Shown: piece by piece, positions 33,968 through 43,379 of the stretch | Layout of the letters: every line of letters begins with the position of its first letter | How positions within the stretch are numbered: the stretch's first letter is position 1 | Origin: Pedobacter sp. KBS0701 | GTDB taxonomy: Bacteria; Bacteroidota; Bacteroidia; Sphingobacteriales; Sphingobacteriaceae | NCBI RefSeq assembly: GCF_005938645.2 | Contig: NZ_CP042171.1 | Coordinates: forward strand, 1,674,001-1,738,000 | Reading direction: 5' to 3' | Length of the DNA: 64,000 nt | Translations under genes and position numbers: made by a program | Notes under the pieces: generated by a model | What the model saw: only the letters and a program-made list of their open reading frames with translations | Told to the model about the DNA's origin: nothing | The model's database searches: none

Positions 33968-35188
33968 ATGATATACAACGATCGAAAAGCCATGGATCCT
34001 TCTATAAAGAAATGTCTTATCGACAAATTGCTTAATAATCAAATTACGGTTAGCGAACTTGTTGAGTTGCGGCCGGAGATTAATGAGTTTGATCTCTCTG
34101 AAATTATTCAGCATATCTACGACCTTAATCTGGAGCAGGTACGGAAAATAGCAGCACTAGCGCCTGTTATGGCTAAAGTAGACGCATTAAAAAATAGCCA
34201 GCGTAATACCCGTTTTATAAAAAAGGTAAAAAATAATTTTCGTAAGCATAGCGCTAAGCATAACGGACTTAAAAACAGGGTAATAGTGGTAGAGGGCGAT
34301 TCCTGGTTCAATTACCCGATCCTTTTAAGTGATGTAATCGACTGGGTTTCTATGGAAGAGAATATGGCTGTTTATAGTCTGGCCTCTGGAGGCGATTGGC
34401 TGATGAATATGGTTAGTGCCAAAAAATATGTCGAACAGCTTTCTACACTTCAGCCTGATGTATTTATCATTAGCGGGGGAGGCAACGATCTGGTTGGAAA
34501 CCGGAGAATTGCAGCCATGGTTACACACAAGGGAGACTCTAATGAATTTGAAAATAGTGCATTTGCGAAATACCTCTATCAAAATGCAGCTAATCCGCCC
34601 GACAAACCTGAAGATTTTAAGCGGGGTATTCAGTTCATATCCAAAGATTTTTATGCTTTGCTGGCCTTTTTTCAACTCCAATATTACTTTATTATAAACG
34701 GAATTCTCACCGGAGGTAAAGGTAAGGGTGAAAAGGGTAAATTTCCGGGCATACAGATTATTACACAAGGTTACGATTATGCCATTCCAAGCGATAAAAA
34801 GATAGCAGGATATAATCCGCTAAAATGGTACCGGCTGTTTGCACGAACCTTTCTCGGACATGGCGGATGGCTAAAAACGCCCTTGCAGCTCAGGGGTATT
34901 TACGATTCTGAAGATCAGCGCAAAATTGTTTATGCCATGATTTACCTGTTTAATGAAATGATGATTGATATTGGACGCATTTTTACTGAAATGTTAGGGG
35001 AGAACCGGGTATTCCATATCGATTCCAGAGGATCAGTTGGTAAAAATGGCTGGACAGATGAATTGCATCCATTACCCCAACATTTCAAAAAAACAGCAGC
35101 GGCCTTGATTCATTGCATTAACAACCCAAATCAAAATGGAACTGCAGTTGTAGAAGTTTTAAAACAACAGGAAGGAAGCCAGCAATGA
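33968..35188 (+). CDS. SGNH/GDSL hydrolase-domain protein
   Basis: The 406-residue protein has an N-terminal helical part (about 1-100, rich in leucine and lysine) and a GDSL/SGNH hydrolase domain. Block I reads EGDSWFNYP with Ser112 as nucleophile, block III reads SGGGNDLVG with Asn173, and block V reads TDELHP with Asp364 and His367. Such enzymes are esterases or acyl-transferring hydrolases. No signal peptide is visible. It begins 30 bp after the M19-like gene and overlaps the next gene by 4 bp (ATGA), which argues for a shared task. An internal Met at 33992 is an alternative start. Confidence 0.85.
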   Translation: MIYNDRKAMDPSIKKCLIDKLLNNQITVSELVELRPEINEFDLSEIIQHIYDLNLEQVRKIAALAPVMAKVDALKNSQRNTRFIKKVKNNFRKHSAKHNGLKNRVIVVEGDSWFNYPILLSDVIDWVSMEENMAVYSLASGGDWLMNMVSAKKYVEQLSTLQPDVFIISGGGNDLVGNRRIAAMVTHKGDSNEFENSAFAKYLYQNAANPPDKPEDFKRGIQFISKDFYALLAFFQLQYYFIINGILTGGKGKGEKGKFPGIQIITQGYDYAIPSDKKIAGYNPLKWYRLFARTFLGHGGWLKTPLQLRGIYDSEDQRKIVYAMIYLFNEMMIDIGRIFTEMLGENRVFHIDSRGSVGKNGWTDELHPLPQHFKKTAAALIHCINNPNQNGTAVVEVLKQQEGSQQ

Positions 35189-35688
35189 AAAAGATATTAA
35201 TTTTGGTTTTTATTACCATCTGTGGTATAATGTCTTTTCAGGGAAATGTACTCCAGCAATTCAGCGGCAAAGGAATCATTAGTCTGGAACTCGCCAATAA
35301 AGATGCAGGAACGGAAATCATCTCGCTTTGGAGCGACACGCTGTACGGCGACCAAACACTTTTAAACCTCGCACTAAAGAATACACACCTCGATTTTCTG
35401 TTTATTTTGGTATATGTATTACTCATCATGACCCTGTCTAATGCGCAAATGCAAAGAGAAAAAACAAGTTGGTTAAATGAATTGCTAAGATTTAATTTAT
35501 TTCTGGCCTTTTTAATTGGCACAACAGATGTTGTGGAGAATATCAGGCTGATTCACAGCTTTCACCACCTTGGAAATCTGGGTGAGTTTTGGCGAACAGA
35601 TTTTATTGCCTGGCCTAAATTTGTGATGGCAGGTTGGGTAATCCTGATCTACATTTTCTCCGTGATTAAGTGTTATTTTAATAAGTAA
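35185..35688 (+). CDS. Four-helix membrane protein
   Basis: The 167-residue product has about four hydrophobic segments near residues 3-20, 66-84, 99-118 and 143-163. A polar stretch between the first two is predicted to face the periplasm. The segment LIGTTDVVENIRLIHSFH precedes the last helix. It is not a family I recognise. Its start overlaps the SGNH hydrolase stop, so translation is coupled. A membrane partner for the two hydrolases is the natural reading of the context. Confidence 0.8.
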   Translation: MKKILILVFITICGIMSFQGNVLQQFSGKGIISLELANKDAGTEIISLWSDTLYGDQTLLNLALKNTHLDFLFILVYVLLIMTLSNAQMQREKTSWLNELLRFNLFLAFLIGTTDVVENIRLIHSFHHLGNLGEFWRTDFIAWPKFVMAGWVILIYIFSVIKCYFNK

Positions 35689-35877
35689 TTTTGGTATCAA
35701 CCGGTGTCCATCCCAACCGGTGCAGCTGTGGAGTGGAGAAATCTCCGGACTATATTTATGTTTCTGTAGAAAAGCAGCCATATTACCGCTTTTCAATAAC
35801 CTTAAAAAACTTAACTGCCACCTCGCCGGTTATTGATAGATAAATATGCCTATCCTGAAGAACATATAAATCATAGG

Positions 35878-35915
35878 TTTCGATAGCCCCATGCTTTGGC
35901 ACAGGGCTATCGAAA
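35878..35915. terminator. Strong hairpin between convergent genes
   Basis: TTTCGATAGCCC and GGGCTATCGAAA form a perfect 12-bp stem with a 14-nt loop. It lies between the convergent genes ending at 35688 and 35940 and could end transcription from either side. There is no long T run, so it may instead be a REP-like element. Confidence 0.55.
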
Positions 35916-35939
35916 TATTTATTATTTAAAAACGGACGA

Positions 35940-36494
35940 TTAAATTGCCCCGTCTTCTTTAACCATTTTATTAATGGCTTTTTGTACTTTGATTACATCT
36001 GTTTCAACTGTTTTTCTAACCGCTGGATCAAATGACGCTGCAAATTCTGCACCAATAGAAATCTGATCTTTTTCATTCAGTACATTGAGTACAAAAGCAT
36101 GGCTTCCGAATTTAAATCCGCTTTTTATTTTGATCACGTCTTTTTCAAATATTTTCAAAAATTCGTAACTGTTGCTGATCTGATCAAAACAATCTCTTAC
36201 CGCTTGAAAAACGAGGTGTGTTTCTATATTCAGACCGTTTATAATTACCGTAACCGAAGTGAGGTCATTTAGCTCCGGAAGAAGGTCTTCGCTGTAAATA
36301 ATTTCCTTCGGGTCCAGGATTACGATGGTTTCCTGATCTGCATTTTCACCTGCCTGTTGTGATAATTGCATAGTGGCATTACCGTCTTTTAGGATAACAG
36401 TGTTTGCAAAAGTGTTTTCAATTTTAATATCGCTAATGGTATCTTTTATGATGCCTACAACTAGTTCGAGCGCTTTTGATTGGGTACTGTTCAT
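35940..36494 (-). CDS. Hypothetical protein
   Basis: The 184-residue acidic protein begins MNSTQSKALELVVGIIKDTI and ends in a helical region (KVQKAINKMVKEDGAI). No signal peptide, membrane segment or known motif is seen. The mixed alpha/beta pattern and full-length open frame with normal codon use indicate a real soluble protein. It stands alone, convergent with the membrane-protein gene. Function unknown. Confidence 0.7.
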   Translation of the reverse strand: MNSTQSKALELVVGIIKDTISDIKIENTFANTVILKDGNATMQLSQQAGENADQETIVILDPKEIIYSEDLLPELNDLTSVTVIINGLNIETHLVFQAVRDCFDQISNSYEFLKIFEKDVIKIKSGFKFGSHAFVLNVLNEKDQISIGAEFAASFDPAVRKTVETDVIKVQKAINKMVKEDGAI

Positions 36495-37253
36495 TATGGT
36501 ATTTTTTGCAAAGGTAAGGCTTGCCTGCGGTGCTGGATAATTATCTTTTAAATAAATATAATAATTATTGCTAAGTGTTTTATTTTTAACGGCTTAATCT
36601 TTTATTTTGGCTGGTGTTGTTTTATTTCAACTGTTTATTAAATGACGAAGGTAGAGCTACGGATTATCCAAAAATGATTACATGAGGGTAAACTGCTCTG
36701 TATTCTTATACTCGATTTCTGATATGCCGTTTACATCAAACTGATAGATGCTGAGTCCCGGATAGCTGATGAGCTAAAAGGAGTGCTCGGCAATTAATAA
36801 ACTGGGCGGGCCGCCCGTTTTTTCCAATTGATTAATTCATTTCATGTAGTTAAACAGTCATAAAACCTGTTTTATCCTTATTGTTAAAATATTCAGATCA
36901 TCCAAAAACAAGAGCCATTTTTGTGGATTTATTGTTTCTTCATCAAAAAAGGGTTATTAATTCTCTAAATTGGCAAAAAAGCATCTTTAATATTCTGTTT
37001 GTGGTTGTAAATCATCTTTTTATCTTTTAAATCATGATTTTCGGATAGCAAACATGAATTTCAACTTCATTTAAACTTCATAAATCTGTATTTATTTCGC
37101 CTTCGAATTAAATCATTGCGTAACCATAATTTATTGAAATCAATTAAGTGTCTGCAAACCGGTCGTAGACAGCTTTTCATTATAAATTGGTTGCCAGGGA
37201 AAACTAATTAGAGAATAAAAATAAATCAGATTAAAACCATTCAACGAAAAAAA
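36495..37253. other. Long gene-free stretch with gene remnant and orphan terminator
   Basis: These 759 bp before the efflux operon lack an intact gene. The minus strand at 36678-36773 keeps 31 sense codons ending in a stop that read LISYPGLSIYQFDVNG and on, like the tail of a lost gene, preceded by an in-frame stop. A terminator-like hairpin follows at 36804-36823. The segment from 36840 to 37253 is AT-rich and should contain the efflux promoter. Confidence 0.4.
36804..36823 (+). terminator. Intrinsic terminator without an obvious gene
   Basis: A GC-rich hairpin (GGGCG / CGCCC around GGC) is followed by GTTTTTT. It is oriented for a plus-strand transcript, yet no gene ends just before it. 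It could mark the end of a small RNA or be left from a lost gene. Confidence 0.5.
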
Positions 37254-38336
37254 ATGAAAAGAGTTCTCATGTGCTTAGGCTTGTGTACTTTGCTTTACGT
37301 AACAGGTTGTACCTCGAAGAAAGAAGAAAAAGAAGAAGTAGCTACTTATGCGGTAACCACGCCGCTAAGAATGGATACTTCGTTTACCAAGGAATATGTT
37401 TCGCAGATTAAATCTGTCCGGAATATCGAAGTTAGGGCCCAGGAAAAGGGCTATCTCCAAAATATTTATGTAGATGAAGGCCAGCGTGTAAAAGCGGGTC
37501 AGCTGTTATTTAAAATTATGCCAAAAGCAGCCCAGTCTGAGTTGCTAAAAGCACAGGCTGAAACTAAATCGGCAGAAATTGAGTTGGAAAACACCAAATT
37601 ATTATCGGATAAAAATATTGTTTCCAAAAATGAACTGGCGATGGCCAAAGCCAAACTTCAATCGGCAAATGCTGAAACCTCACTGGCAAAATTCCACCTG
37701 TCAAATACCGAAATCAGGGCACCGTTTGATGGCACCATCGACCGAATTCCATTAAAACTGGGTAGTTTGGTTGATGAAGGCGCTTTGTTAACCAGCCTTT
37801 CGGATAACAGTCAGGTTTTTGCTTATTTCAATGTATCAGAGCCAGAATATTTAAACTACCAGAGTGCAGCAAAAGCAAAAGGACAGCAGGAAGTAAGTCT
37901 ATTACTGGCCAATAACGAGTTGTTGAAATCTAAGGGTAAAGTGGAAGTGATAGAAAGTGAATTTGATAATGAGACAGGGAATATTGCTTTCAGGGCAAGG
38001 TTTAATAACTCAGATAACTTGCTTAGAAACGGCGAAACCGGTAAAATTCAGATGGTTGTTCCTTTAAAAAATGCCATTGTTATCCCACAGAAAGCAACTT
38101 ACGATATCCAGGATAAAACTTATGTTTTTGTAATCGATAAAAACAATAAAGTACACTCCAGGGCCATCACCATTGCTGGTGAACTGCCGGATTTATACAT
38201 TATTGGCGATGGCATCACAGTAGAAGATAAGATCTTACTTGAAGGTGTACAGAAGGTTAAAGACGATGATAAAATTGCCTTTAAATTCCAACAGCCTCAG
38301 GACGTGATGAAACAATTGAGATTGAAAACAGAATAA
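37254..38336 (+). CDS. RND efflux periplasmic adaptor, lipoprotein
   Basis: This 360-residue protein links an inner-membrane RND pump to an outer-membrane channel. It has a lipobox YVTGC (Cys19), a split biotinyl-lipoyl domain (RAQEKGYLQNIYVDEGQRVK near 65-84 and IRAPFDGTIDRI near 155), a coiled-coil alpha-hairpin between them (about 95-145, with AKAKLQSANAE), and beta-barrel and membrane-proximal domains after it. It is the first gene of a three-gene operon (24 bp to the pump gene). The drug or compound exported cannot be told. Confidence 0.96.
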   Translation: MKRVLMCLGLCTLLYVTGCTSKKEEKEEVATYAVTTPLRMDTSFTKEYVSQIKSVRNIEVRAQEKGYLQNIYVDEGQRVKAGQLLFKIMPKAAQSELLKAQAETKSAEIELENTKLLSDKNIVSKNELAMAKAKLQSANAETSLAKFHLSNTEIRAPFDGTIDRIPLKLGSLVDEGALLTSLSDNSQVFAYFNVSEPEYLNYQSAAKAKGQQEVSLLLANNELLKSKGKVEVIESEFDNETGNIAFRARFNNSDNLLRNGETGKIQMVVPLKNAIVIPQKATYDIQDKTYVFVIDKNNKVHSRAITIAGELPDLYIIGDGITVEDKILLEGVQKVKDDDKIAFKFQQPQDVMKQLRLKTE

Positions 38337-38360
38337 TCTAAACCCCTCCATACTTATTTT

Positions 38361-41300
38361 ATGTTTAGTAAATTCATACAAAGGCCAGTCCTTTCTATCG
38401 TAATATCGCTTATTATTGTGTTTCTTGGTGTGCTGGCCATCAGCTACCTGCCGGTTACACAATTCCCTTCCATTTCTCCGCCCAAAGTAAATATTACGGC
38501 AGAGTATCCTGGGGCGAACAACGAGCTGTTAATTAAATCGGTAGTTATTCCACTCGAGCGTGCACTTAACGGTGTACCTGGAATGAAATATATTGCTTCT
38601 GATGCCGGTAATGATGGTGAAGCATCAATCCAGGTGGTATTTAACCTGGGTACCGATCCCAATCAGGCCTCGCTTAACGTACAGAACCGTGTAGCCGCTG
38701 TTACCAATAAACTTCCGCCTTTGGTGGTTCGCGAAGGGGTAAAAATCACCCGTGAAGAGTCGAACATGTTGATGTACATCAACTTGTACAGTAAAGACCC
38801 TAAAATGAACCAGAACTTCCTGTACAACTATGCAGATATCAACTTGCTTTCAGAGCTGAAAAGGGTTGATGGTGTGGGTTTTGCCGATATTTTGGGCGAC
38901 AGGGATTATGCTATGCGTATCTGGTTAAAACCAGACCGTATGCAGGCGTATAAAATCTCAGTTGATGAAGTAATGAAATCGCTTGATGAGCAAAGTTTAG
39001 AAGCCTCTCCCGGTAAAACAGGAGAGAGTTCGGGTAAACGTTCGCAGGCTTTTGAATATGTATTAAAATATTCAGGTCGTTTTAATACCAAAGAGGGATA
39101 TGAAAACATCGTAGTAAGGGCAACTCCCAATGGAGAATTACTTCGTTTAAAAGATATCGCTGATGTAGATTTTAGTGCTTCTGCCTATAACTTGTACTCT
39201 ACCTTAAACGGAAAAGCATCTGCCGCGATTGTTTTAAAACAATCTTATGGCAGTAACGCCAGCCAGGTTATTAAAGATGTGAAAGCTAAAATGGCTGAGA
39301 TTAAATCGGCATCATTTCCTAAAGGTTTAGATTACGAAATCAGTTACGACGTTTCCAAATTTCTGGATGCATCTATCGAAAAGGTTATCCACACCCTGGT
39401 AGAGGCTTTTATCCTGGTGGGTTTAGTGGTATTCCTGTTCCTTGGCGATTGGCGTTCAACCCTTATCCCAGCCATTGCTGTACCGGTATCGTTGATCGGA
39501 ACATTTGTGTTTATGCAGTTCTTCGGCATCACACTCAACTTAATTACCCTATTTGCTTTGGTATTGGCCATTGGGGTAGTGGTAGATGATGCGATTGTAG
39601 TAATTGAGGCGGTGCATGCCAAGATGGAGCACGACAGACATCTATCGGTTTTAAAAGCTACACAGGAGGCCATGAAAGAGATTGGTGGAGCGATTATCGC
39701 AATTACCTTCTTAATGGCGTCGGTATTTATTCCGGTAGCATTTATGTCTGGTCCGGTGGGCATTTTCTATCGTCAGTTCTCCATTACCATGGCAACGGCA
39801 ATTATCCTTTCTGGTATTGTAGCTTTAACGCTTACGCCTGCATTATGTGCCATTATGTTGAAGAATAATCATGGTTCAACCAAAAAGAAAACCATAATCG
39901 ACCGTTTCCTGGATGGTTTTAATAATGGTTTTAACAAACTTTCTGGTAAATATGAACTGGTATTGAGCAAAGTGGTAAGCCGCAGGATATTAACCTTTGG
40001 TATATTGGTTGCCTTTTGTCTGGGGGTTTGGGGATTAAGTGGGAGTGTACCATCAGGCTTTATTCCTAACGAGGATCAGGGGATGGTGTATGCCATTATC
40101 CAAACGCCTCCGGGATCTACTTTGGAACGTACCGACCAGATTGCCGAGAAACTGCAAAAAATGTGTGAAGACATTGATGGTGTAAAGTCAGTTTCATCAT
40201 TGGCCGGATATGAGATTCTTACGGAAGGTACAGGATCGAACTCGGGTACCTGTTTAATTAACCTGAAAGATTGGAGCGAGCGTAAACATTCGGCTGCAGA
40301 AATCATAGAAGAGCTTGAAGAAAAATCAAAATCTATCCCTGGTGCAACCATCGAGTTTTTCCAGCCACCAGCAGTTCCAGGTTATGGTGCAGCAGGTGGT
40401 TTCGAGCTTCGTTTACTGGATAAAGCGGGTAGCGGCGACTACAAAAAAATGGAAACCGTTGCCAACGATTTTGTAAGGGAACTGAATAAACGTAAAGAGT
40501 TATCATCCGTATTTACTTTCTACAGTGCGAGTTTTCCGCAATACATGCTTGATGTTGACAACGACATTGCGCAACAAAAAGGAGTAAGTATTGACAATGC
40601 GATGAACACCCTGTCAACTTTTGTGGGTAGTAACTACGAAACCAGCTTTATTAAATATGACCGCCAGTATAAAGTAATCGTACAGGCATTGCCTCAATAC
40701 AGGGCTTTACCAGAGGATATCTTAAAACTATCGGTTAAAAACGATCGCGATGAGATGGTGCCATTCTCAGCCTTCATCAAAATGCGTAAGGTTTATGGTT
40801 TATCGGAAATTACCAGACACAATATGTACAATGCTTCGGAGATCAGCGGACAATCGGCTCCTGGTTACAGCTCCGGTGAGGCCATTAAAGCCATTACCGA
40901 AGTAGCCAAGAAAACCTTGCCAAGGGGATTCGGTATCGATTGGGCAGGTATTTCTAAAGATGAGGTATCAAGAGGTAATGAAGCTATTTATATCTTCCTG
41001 ATCTGTTTGGGTTTCGTGTACCTTGTTCTGGCTGCACAATATGAAAGTTTCATTTTACCACTTTCGGTAATCCTTTCTTTACCGGCCGGTATTTTTGGAG
41101 CGTTTCTCTTCCTTAAATTATTAGGATTGGAAAACAACATTTACGCGCAGGTAGCCATGGTGATGCTGATCGGTTTATTGGGTAAAAATGCCGTACTGAT
41201 TGTGGAGTTTGCGACGCAGCGCCATGCACAGGGGGCAACGATATTTAAGGCGGCAATGGAAGGTGCAAGTGTACGTTTCCGTCCGATTTTAATGACCTCT

Positions 41301-41531
41301 TTTGCCTTTATTGCAGGCTTGATTCCCTTGATGATTGCAAGTGGACCGGGGAAAATCGGTAACCGTACCATCGGATCTGCGGCTGCAGGCGGTATGCTTT
41401 TCGGTACCATTTTCGGGGTAATTGTGATCCCTGGGTTATATTATATATTCGGAACAATTGCAGCAAAACACAAGCTGATCAGAATTGAAGAAGAACATCC
41501 GTTAACTGAAGAAATTGAGAATAATGTTTAA
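38361..41531 (+). CDS. RND multidrug efflux permease, HAE-1 type
   Basis: The 1056-residue trimeric pump uses proton entry to expel compounds from the periplasm. It begins MFSKFIQRPVLSIVIS like AcrB and keeps the relay aspartates in VLAIGVVVDDAIVVIEAV (TM4). Two large periplasmic loops follow TM1 and TM7, and the C-terminal half contains the expected repeat with VMLIGLLGKNAVLIVEFA, including the TM10 lysine. Lengths fit AcrB. The gene ends 8 bp inside the channel gene. Hydrophobic drugs, bile salts or dyes are typical family substrates. Confidence 0.97.
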   Translation: MFSKFIQRPVLSIVISLIIVFLGVLAISYLPVTQFPSISPPKVNITAEYPGANNELLIKSVVIPLERALNGVPGMKYIASDAGNDGEASIQVVFNLGTDPNQASLNVQNRVAAVTNKLPPLVVREGVKITREESNMLMYINLYSKDPKMNQNFLYNYADINLLSELKRVDGVGFADILGDRDYAMRIWLKPDRMQAYKISVDEVMKSLDEQSLEASPGKTGESSGKRSQAFEYVLKYSGRFNTKEGYENIVVRATPNGELLRLKDIADVDFSASAYNLYSTLNGKASAAIVLKQSYGSNASQVIKDVKAKMAEIKSASFPKGLDYEISYDVSKFLDASIEKVIHTLVEAFILVGLVVFLFLGDWRSTLIPAIAVPVSLIGTFVFMQFFGITLNLITLFALVLAIGVVVDDAIVVIEAVHAKMEHDRHLSVLKATQEAMKEIGGAIIAITFLMASVFIPVAFMSGPVGIFYRQFSITMATAIILSGIVALTLTPALCAIMLKNNHGSTKKKTIIDRFLDGFNNGFNKLSGKYELVLSKVVSRRILTFGILVAFCLGVWGLSGSVPSGFIPNEDQGMVYAIIQTPPGSTLERTDQIAEKLQKMCEDIDGVKSVSSLAGYEILTEGTGSNSGTCLINLKDWSERKHSAAEIIEELEEKSKSIPGATIEFFQPPAVPGYGAAGGFELRLLDKAGSGDYKKMETVANDFVRELNKRKELSSVFTFYSASFPQYMLDVDNDIAQQKGVSIDNAMNTLSTFVGSNYETSFIKYDRQYKVIVQALPQYRALPEDILKLSVKNDRDEMVPFSAFIKMRKVYGLSEITRHNMYNASEISGQSAPGYSSGEAIKAITEVAKKTLPRGFGIDWAGISKDEVSRGNEAIYIFLICLGFVYLVLAAQYESFILPLSVILSLPAGIFGAFLFLKLLGLENNIYAQVAMVMLIGLLGKNAVLIVEFATQRHAQGATIFKAAMEGASVRFRPILMTSFAFIAGLIPLMIASGPGKIGNRTIGSAAAGGMLFGTIFGVIVIPGLYYIFGTIAAKHKLIRIEEEHPLTEEIENNV

Positions 41532-42957
41532 AAATAATATTTATAAAGGCCTTGGATTAGTGCTAATATGCGCTGCATATACCGCCTGTAAGTTACCGGA
41601 AGTAGCCCAACGTGCCGAAAATAAAAATGTACCTGTGAGCTTTAATGGCTCACAGGATACAGTAAGTATAGCTGGTATTCAATGGCGTAACTTTTTTACA
41701 GATCCTAATCTGATCAACCTGATTGATACCGCACTGAAAAATAACCAGGAGCTGAATATTACCCTTCAGGATATCGAAATCGCCAAAAATGAAATCAAGG
41801 CAAAAAAAGGAGAACTTTTGCCAAATGTAACCTATGGAGTTGGCGCTGGATTGGATAAAGTTGGCCGTTATACGAGTTCGGGCGCCGGCGATGCCTCTAC
41901 TGAAATTACTCCAGGCAAAGGGGTGCCAGAAGTATTGCCTGATTACCACTTTGGTTTGCAGGCCAACTGGGAAGCAGATATCTGGCATAAACTGCGCAAT
42001 TCGAAAAAAGCAGCCATTAACCACTACCTGTCGACAGTAGAAGGTAAGAATTTCGTAATCACCAATTTAATTGCCGAAGTAGCCAATTCTTATTATGAAT
42101 TGTTAGCCTCTGATAATCAGTTGGAAACGGTAAAAAAAACAATCGAACTCCAAAGCAATGCATTGGAGTTGATGAAGATCCAGAAACAGGCCACAAGGGT
42201 TAACGAACTTGCTGTACGTAAATTTGAAGCAGAGGTGTTAAGTTCTAAAAGTTTGGAATTTGATATTCAGCAAGATATTACCGAAACAGAGAATAAAATT
42301 AATTTCCTGTTAGGTCGTTTTCCTCAGCCAATCATTAGGGATAGATCTAGCTTTACCGATCTGGTACCTGCAACCATACACTCGGGTTTACCAGCTCAGT
42401 TGTTGGCCAACCGTCCTGATATTAAACAGGCAGAGTATGAACTAGAAGCTGCTAAATTAGATGTTAAAGTGGCTAAGGCACAGTTTTATCCATCATTGGG
42501 TATTTCTGCTTCAATTGGTTATCAGGCTTTTAATCCTTCATATTTATTAAGAACACCAGAATCTCTGATCTACTCTTTGGCAGGAGATTTGGCCGGACCG
42601 CTGATCAATAGAAATGCCATTAAGGCGGAATATTCATCTGCAAACGCCAAACAACTACAAGCTGTTTTTGATTATGAAAAGACCATTTTAAATGGTTATA
42701 TTGAAGTAGCCAATCAGCTATCGAAAATCAGCAACCTGCAAAAAAGCTACGATCTGAAATCGAAACAGGTTAACGCACTTACGCAATCGATCGATATTTC
42801 GAACGAATTGTTTAAAGCAGCCAGGGCTGATTATTTTGAGGTATTGATGACGCAACGTGATGCTTTACAATCGAAATTAGAACTGATCGATACCAAAAAA
42901 CAGCAGTTAAACGCTGTGGTAGATATTTATCATGCGCTTGGTGGCGGATGGAAATAG
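41524..42957 (+). CDS. TolC-family outer-membrane efflux channel lipoprotein
   Basis: The 477-residue product completes the pump. The start MFKNNIYKGLGLVLIC gives a lipoprotein signal ending AAYTAC. Two repeats of coiled coils form the OMF fold; the hallmark LPAQLLANRPDIKQAEYELE near residue 290 is the NodT/OprM-type signature. It overlaps the pump gene by 8 bp. The longer frame from 41515 adds only three residues and lacks a reason. The operon ends in a strong terminator at 43022. Confidence 0.95.
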   Translation: MFKNNIYKGLGLVLICAAYTACKLPEVAQRAENKNVPVSFNGSQDTVSIAGIQWRNFFTDPNLINLIDTALKNNQELNITLQDIEIAKNEIKAKKGELLPNVTYGVGAGLDKVGRYTSSGAGDASTEITPGKGVPEVLPDYHFGLQANWEADIWHKLRNSKKAAINHYLSTVEGKNFVITNLIAEVANSYYELLASDNQLETVKKTIELQSNALELMKIQKQATRVNELAVRKFEAEVLSSKSLEFDIQQDITETENKINFLLGRFPQPIIRDRSSFTDLVPATIHSGLPAQLLANRPDIKQAEYELEAAKLDVKVAKAQFYPSLGISASIGYQAFNPSYLLRTPESLIYSLAGDLAGPLINRNAIKAEYSSANAKQLQAVFDYEKTILNGYIEVANQLSKISNLQKSYDLKSKQVNALTQSIDISNELFKAARADYFEVLMTQRDALQSKLELIDTKKQQLNAVVDIYHALGGGWK

Positions 42958-43379
42958 GTGAATACCACAGTCCCCTTAAATAATTACAATACTTTAAAGT
43001 ATATTATCCTTATATCCAATCAGGCTGTTCCATTTGGAGCAGCCTTTTTCTTTTTTGTCATTCTGAGCGCAGCGAGGAATCTTTATAGCTACGCTCGTTT
43101 TCTAACAGGCGTTGAATACCTCTCGTTATCGTTGTTGCTGAGAAGGCTTTTCCAGCCGACAGCCAGCCCCGATTTTCGGGGAAGCAATCTTACAACAATC
43201 GCTATTAGCGTATGCATTACAATGACAACTTTTCTTTTTTGATCTCTGAGCAGTTTACAACGAGCACCCACCTCACAATTACCCTTTGTTCATTTATTTA
43301 TCATAAAATTCATTTTGCAAACAATGCCTTTTGTCTGCGGTTATTTTATCATGGAATTTATCATCATATCTGAAATACA
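42958..43379. other. Gap after efflux operon with interspersed repeat
   Basis: After the terminator at 43022-43056 the gap carries a gtcattctgagcgcagcgag repeat core (43057-43085), which recurs in shortened form near 44221 and 44354, and a small GC hairpin (CCCCgattttcGGGG) near 43170. A 94-codon open frame here follows the repeat and is not accepted as a gene. The promoter of the aldo/keto reductase gene must lie near 43260-43379. Confidence 0.55.
43022..43056 (+). terminator. Terminator of the efflux operon
   Basis: AGGCTGTTCC and GGAGCAGCCT pair around ATTT (one G-T pair) and lead into TTTTTCTTTTTT. It is placed 64 bp after the channel stop. Confidence 0.9.

Noticed and set aside
42958..43242. 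94-codon frame after the efflux operon
   Set aside because: It runs through the operon terminator and an interspersed repeat and shows no protein-like pattern.
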